From Streptomyces sp. CNQ-509 (GTDB lineage Bacteria > Actinomycetota > Actinomycetes > Streptomycetales > Streptomycetaceae), in NCBI RefSeq assembly GCF_001011035.1, contig NZ_CP011492.1, positions 1 to 64,000 of the forward strand: DNA of 64,000 nucleotides, given 5' to 3'. Both the position numbers and the translations under genes were made by a program. This document shows, one piece after another, positions 62,060 to 64,000 of the stretch. A model generated the notes under the pieces. The model was not told where the DNA came from. It was given only the letters and a program-made list of their open reading frames with translations, and ran no database searches. Every line of letters begins with the position of its first letter. Position 1 is the first letter of the stretch.

Positions 62060-62959
62060 CTAGGGCTTGCGCGCGAACACCCACCGGTTTCCCTCCAGCG
62101 CGTCGTTGGGCTCGGGAAGGGGGCCGCGTCGGTGCCGGCGGGTGAAGTCGAAGGGCGTGTGCATCGAGGTGGACCAGCCCCTGGCCGTCAGGGCGCCGGC
62201 GGAGTCGGGGCGTGGCCCCTTGTCGAAGAGGTTCAGCAGGTCGATGCCGATCTGCTCCCGCGTCGCCGTGTAGATCGGGCTGTCGCGGTACGCCTGCAGG
62301 TCCTTCTCCAGCTTGGCCTCGAAGGCCAGAGCACTGCCTCCGGCGGTCAGCCTGTCCACCGTGTCGATGAGGTACGTCTCGGCGGGGCCCGGCAGGTAGA
62401 AGAGGAGCCCTTCGGCCAGCCAGACACTCGGTGCGGCCGGGTCGAAGCCGACGGCGGTCAGCGCGCCGACCCAGTCCTCGCGCAAGTCGACCGGTACGGT
62501 GACGCGCTTCGCCTTCGGGGCAGCCGACAGGTCCGTGAGCACCCGCTGCTTGAAGGCCAGCACGCCGGCCCTGTCGATCTCGAAGACGACGCAGTCGGAC
62601 GGCAGATCCAGCCGGAAGGCGCGGGTGTCCAGCCCCGCTCCCAGCAGGACCACCTGGCGGGCGCCCGCACCGACCGACCGGAGGAGGAAGTCGTCAAGCG
62701 CCCTCGTCCGCAGGCCGAAGTAGCGGGCGAACCGCCCCCACAGCGGGTTGGCGTCCCCGTCCCGGGCCTGCTCGATGCGCACCGGCCAGTCCGCACAGGC
62801 AGGAGCTGCACGGACGAAGTGCTCCGCGTAGGCGTCCCGGGCCAGACAGTCATGGCGGTGGGTCTCGATGGCCCGTGCCGCGGAGACGAGGAGGGCCGTC
62901 AGGCCCACACCTCCCTCCACGCCTTCCACGTCCGTGTGCTGGGGCGTCGTGCCTGCCAT
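62060..62959 (-). CDS. SAM-dependent methyltransferase, LCM-like family
   Basis: A 299-residue class I methyltransferase of the leucine carboxyl methyltransferase-like group: GVGLTALLVSAARAIETHRHD near residue 16, LRTRALDDFLLRSVGAGARQ and VVLLGAGLDTRAFRLDLPSD (SAM-binding, GAGLDTRAFRL near 100), VWLAEGLLFYLP near 180. ATG at 62959 follows GGAGGAACC. A GTG at 63043 overlapping the upstream dehydrogenase stop (GTGA) would add 28 low-complexity residues and is the alternative. Such enzymes in actinomycetes often methylate carboxyl or hydroxyl groups of secondary metabolites. Probably in an operon with the dehydrogenase. Confidence 0.88.
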   Translation of the reverse strand: MAGTTPQHTDVEGVEGGVGLTALLVSAARAIETHRHDCLARDAYAEHFVRAAPACADWPVRIEQARDGDANPLWGRFARYFGLRTRALDDFLLRSVGAGARQVVLLGAGLDTRAFRLDLPSDCVVFEIDRAGVLAFKQRVLTDLSAAPKAKRVTVPVDLREDWVGALTAVGFDPAAPSVWLAEGLLFYLPGPAETYLIDTVDRLTAGGSALAFEAKLEKDLQAYRDSPIYTATREQIGIDLLNLFDKGPRPDSAGALTARGWSTSMHTPFDFTRRHRRGPLPEPNDALEGNRWVFARKP

Positions 62960-63039
62960 GGTTCCTCCGTCGGCGGAAGTGGGGGATGAGGGATGCTCAC
63001 TGGTCGGATGGGGTGGGTCCTCGGTGCCGTGTGCGTCGC

Positions 63040-64000
63040 TCACCGGCTTGTTCTCTCCGGGAGCAGGACGGGTTTGACCACACGGCCCGCGTCCAAGTCT
63101 CGTTCGGCCTCGTTGATGCCGGCCAGCGGGTAGGTGCGGATCAGCTGGTCGAAGGGGAAGCGTCCGGCCTGCCACAGTCCGATCAGCCGGGGTATCAGCA
63201 CCCCGGGTACGGCGTCCCCTTCGCAGATGTGACGAATGCTGCGGCCGCCCTCGAGCATCCCCGGTTCGAGCGCCAGCGGAGTGTGGAGACGCGCCACCAG
63301 GCCGAGGGTGCCGGTGGGACGCAGGGCGTGCAGCGCCCTGTGGATGAGCGGGGGTGAGGCCGTGGTGTCCAGCGCGTACTGGGCGCCGCCGTCGGTCAGC
63401 CGCCGGATCCGTCCGGCCAGGTCTGGCGAGGCGGCAGGCAGGGGGGTCGCGCCGAACCGGTCGGCCGAGGCGAGCCTGTCAGGGTGCCGGTCGACGGCCA
63501 CGGTCAGAACGCCCGCGGCGGTGGCCGCCATCACCGCGGTCAGACCCACCGCTCCCGCCCCGAGGACTACGAGGGTGTCGCCGGGGCCGGCGCCGAAGGT
63601 GTTCAGTACGGCGCCGGCGCCGGTGAGGGCACCGCAGCCGAGGGGCCCGAGCAGTTCGAGCGGTAGTACGGGGTCGACCCGTACGGCGTTGCGAGCAGCA
63701 ACCAGGGCGTACTCGGCGAATGAGGACTGGCCGAACCACCTGGGTGCCAGTGCTTGACCGGTCGCGTCGGTGAGCCGTGGCGGTTCCTCCTTGCGCCCCC
63801 CGAAGAGATTGAGGGAGGCGAAGGAGTCGCAGTAGGCGGGGGCCGCGCCGCGGCAGGTCCGGCAGTGTCCGCAGGAGTCGAAGCTCAGCACGACGTGGTC
63901 CCCGACGCCGATCGCGGCGTCCGGGCCGCCCCCCGTCCGCACCACGACCCCGGCGCCCTCGTGGCCGAGGACGGCCGGCACCGGGCTCCGGCCGGCGGAT
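63040..64000 (-). CDS. Zinc-dependent alcohol dehydrogenase, 5' end outside the window
   Basis: At least 319 residues of an MDR-family dehydrogenase. Visible parts: GHEGAGVVVRTG, the structural zinc cluster CGHCRTCRGAAPAYC, the Rossmann motif GAGAVGLTAVMAATAAG and the C-terminal EAERDLDAGRVVKPVL. The catalytic Cys and first residues lie beyond 64000. Domain order is like aryl/benzyl alcohol dehydrogenases, which use NAD and act on aromatic or allylic alcohols. The stop overlaps the possible GTG start of the methyltransferase. Confidence 0.88.
   Translation of the reverse strand, partial: SAGRSPVPAVLGHEGAGVVVRTGGGPDAAIGVGDHVVLSFDSCGHCRTCRGAAPAYCDSFASLNLFGGRKEEPPRLTDATGQALAPRWFGQSSFAEYALVAARNAVRVDPVLPLELLGPLGCGALTGAGAVLNTFGAGPGDTLVVLGAGAVGLTAVMAATAAGVLTVAVDRHPDRLASADRFGATPLPAASPDLAGRIRRLTDGGAQYALDTTASPPLIHRALHALRPTGTLGLVARLHTPLALEPGMLEGGRSIRHICEGDAVPGVLIPRLIGLWQAGRFPFDQLIRTYPLAGINEAERDLDAGRVVKPVLLPERTSR

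Overview
The window reads as the left end of a linear replicon (chromosome arm or linear plasmid) of a Streptomyces-like actinomycete. It is very GC-rich, its genes show the strong third-position GC bias of that group, and the first 200 bases are a packed array of eight hairpins with three-base loops, the architecture of a Streptomyces telomere. A helicase with helicase-associated repeats, a gene type typical of Streptomyces replicon ends, sits just inside. A telomere-associated protein gene (tap) with a coupled, divergent candidate terminal-protein gene lies at 38.0-40.3 kb, and the tail of a more canonical tpg lies at 32.2 kb. No rRNA, tRNA or CRISPR array was seen.

Layout. 0-3 kb: telomere and terminal helicase. 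3-9.3 kb: small genes, an NB-ARC/TPR gene split by an IS630 element, and a gene with a HEPN-like RNase motif. 9.3-12 kb: PadR regulator with partner, and a three-gene ECF sigma factor operon. 12-13.7 kb: IS5-family element with a convergent passenger gene. 13.8-18 kb: SUKH protein and a three-gene SMC-like ATPase system (ABC-3C type) whose last component has lost its N-terminus to IS debris. 19.7-29.5 kb: seven-gene operon for uptake and breakdown of a rhamnose-containing glycan (IclR regulator, FAD oxidoreductase, binding lipoprotein, two permeases, Tat-secreted glycan-active protein, GH78 rhamnosidase), with a palindromic operator candidate upstream of iclR. 30-41 kb: decayed plasmid backbone (MobF relaxase, 12-bp repeats, tpg tail, tap and candidate terminal protein) broken up by a stack of IS elements. 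41.5-50 kb: compact type VII secretion-like locus (EssC/EccC-like ATPase with FHA domain, two WXG-type small proteins, a large substrate candidate with a lysozyme-like motif, and a Ser/Thr kinase with an extracytoplasmic peptidoglycan-binding domain). 50-55 kb: decayed genes, an AraC regulator, and a lipoprotein gene split by an IS. 55.2-57 kb: two membrane-anchored XRE proteins. 57-61 kb: IS debris and two intact IS elements. 61.4-64 kb: EF-hand protein, a methyltransferase, and an alcohol dehydrogenase that runs off the window.

Together the genes look like a subtelomeric accessory region: machinery to replicate and cap linear ends, broken conflict systems, one intact-looking catabolic operon that lacks only an ATPase (normally shared) and the rhamnosidase C-terminus, and one intact-looking secretion/cell-wall-sensing locus. 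About a dozen IS elements or fragments have repeatedly cut genes. In two cases removing the IS and one target copy restores the reading frame across the insertion, so those insertions look recent. Two IS types occur as nearly or fully identical inverted pairs that could flip large parts of the window.
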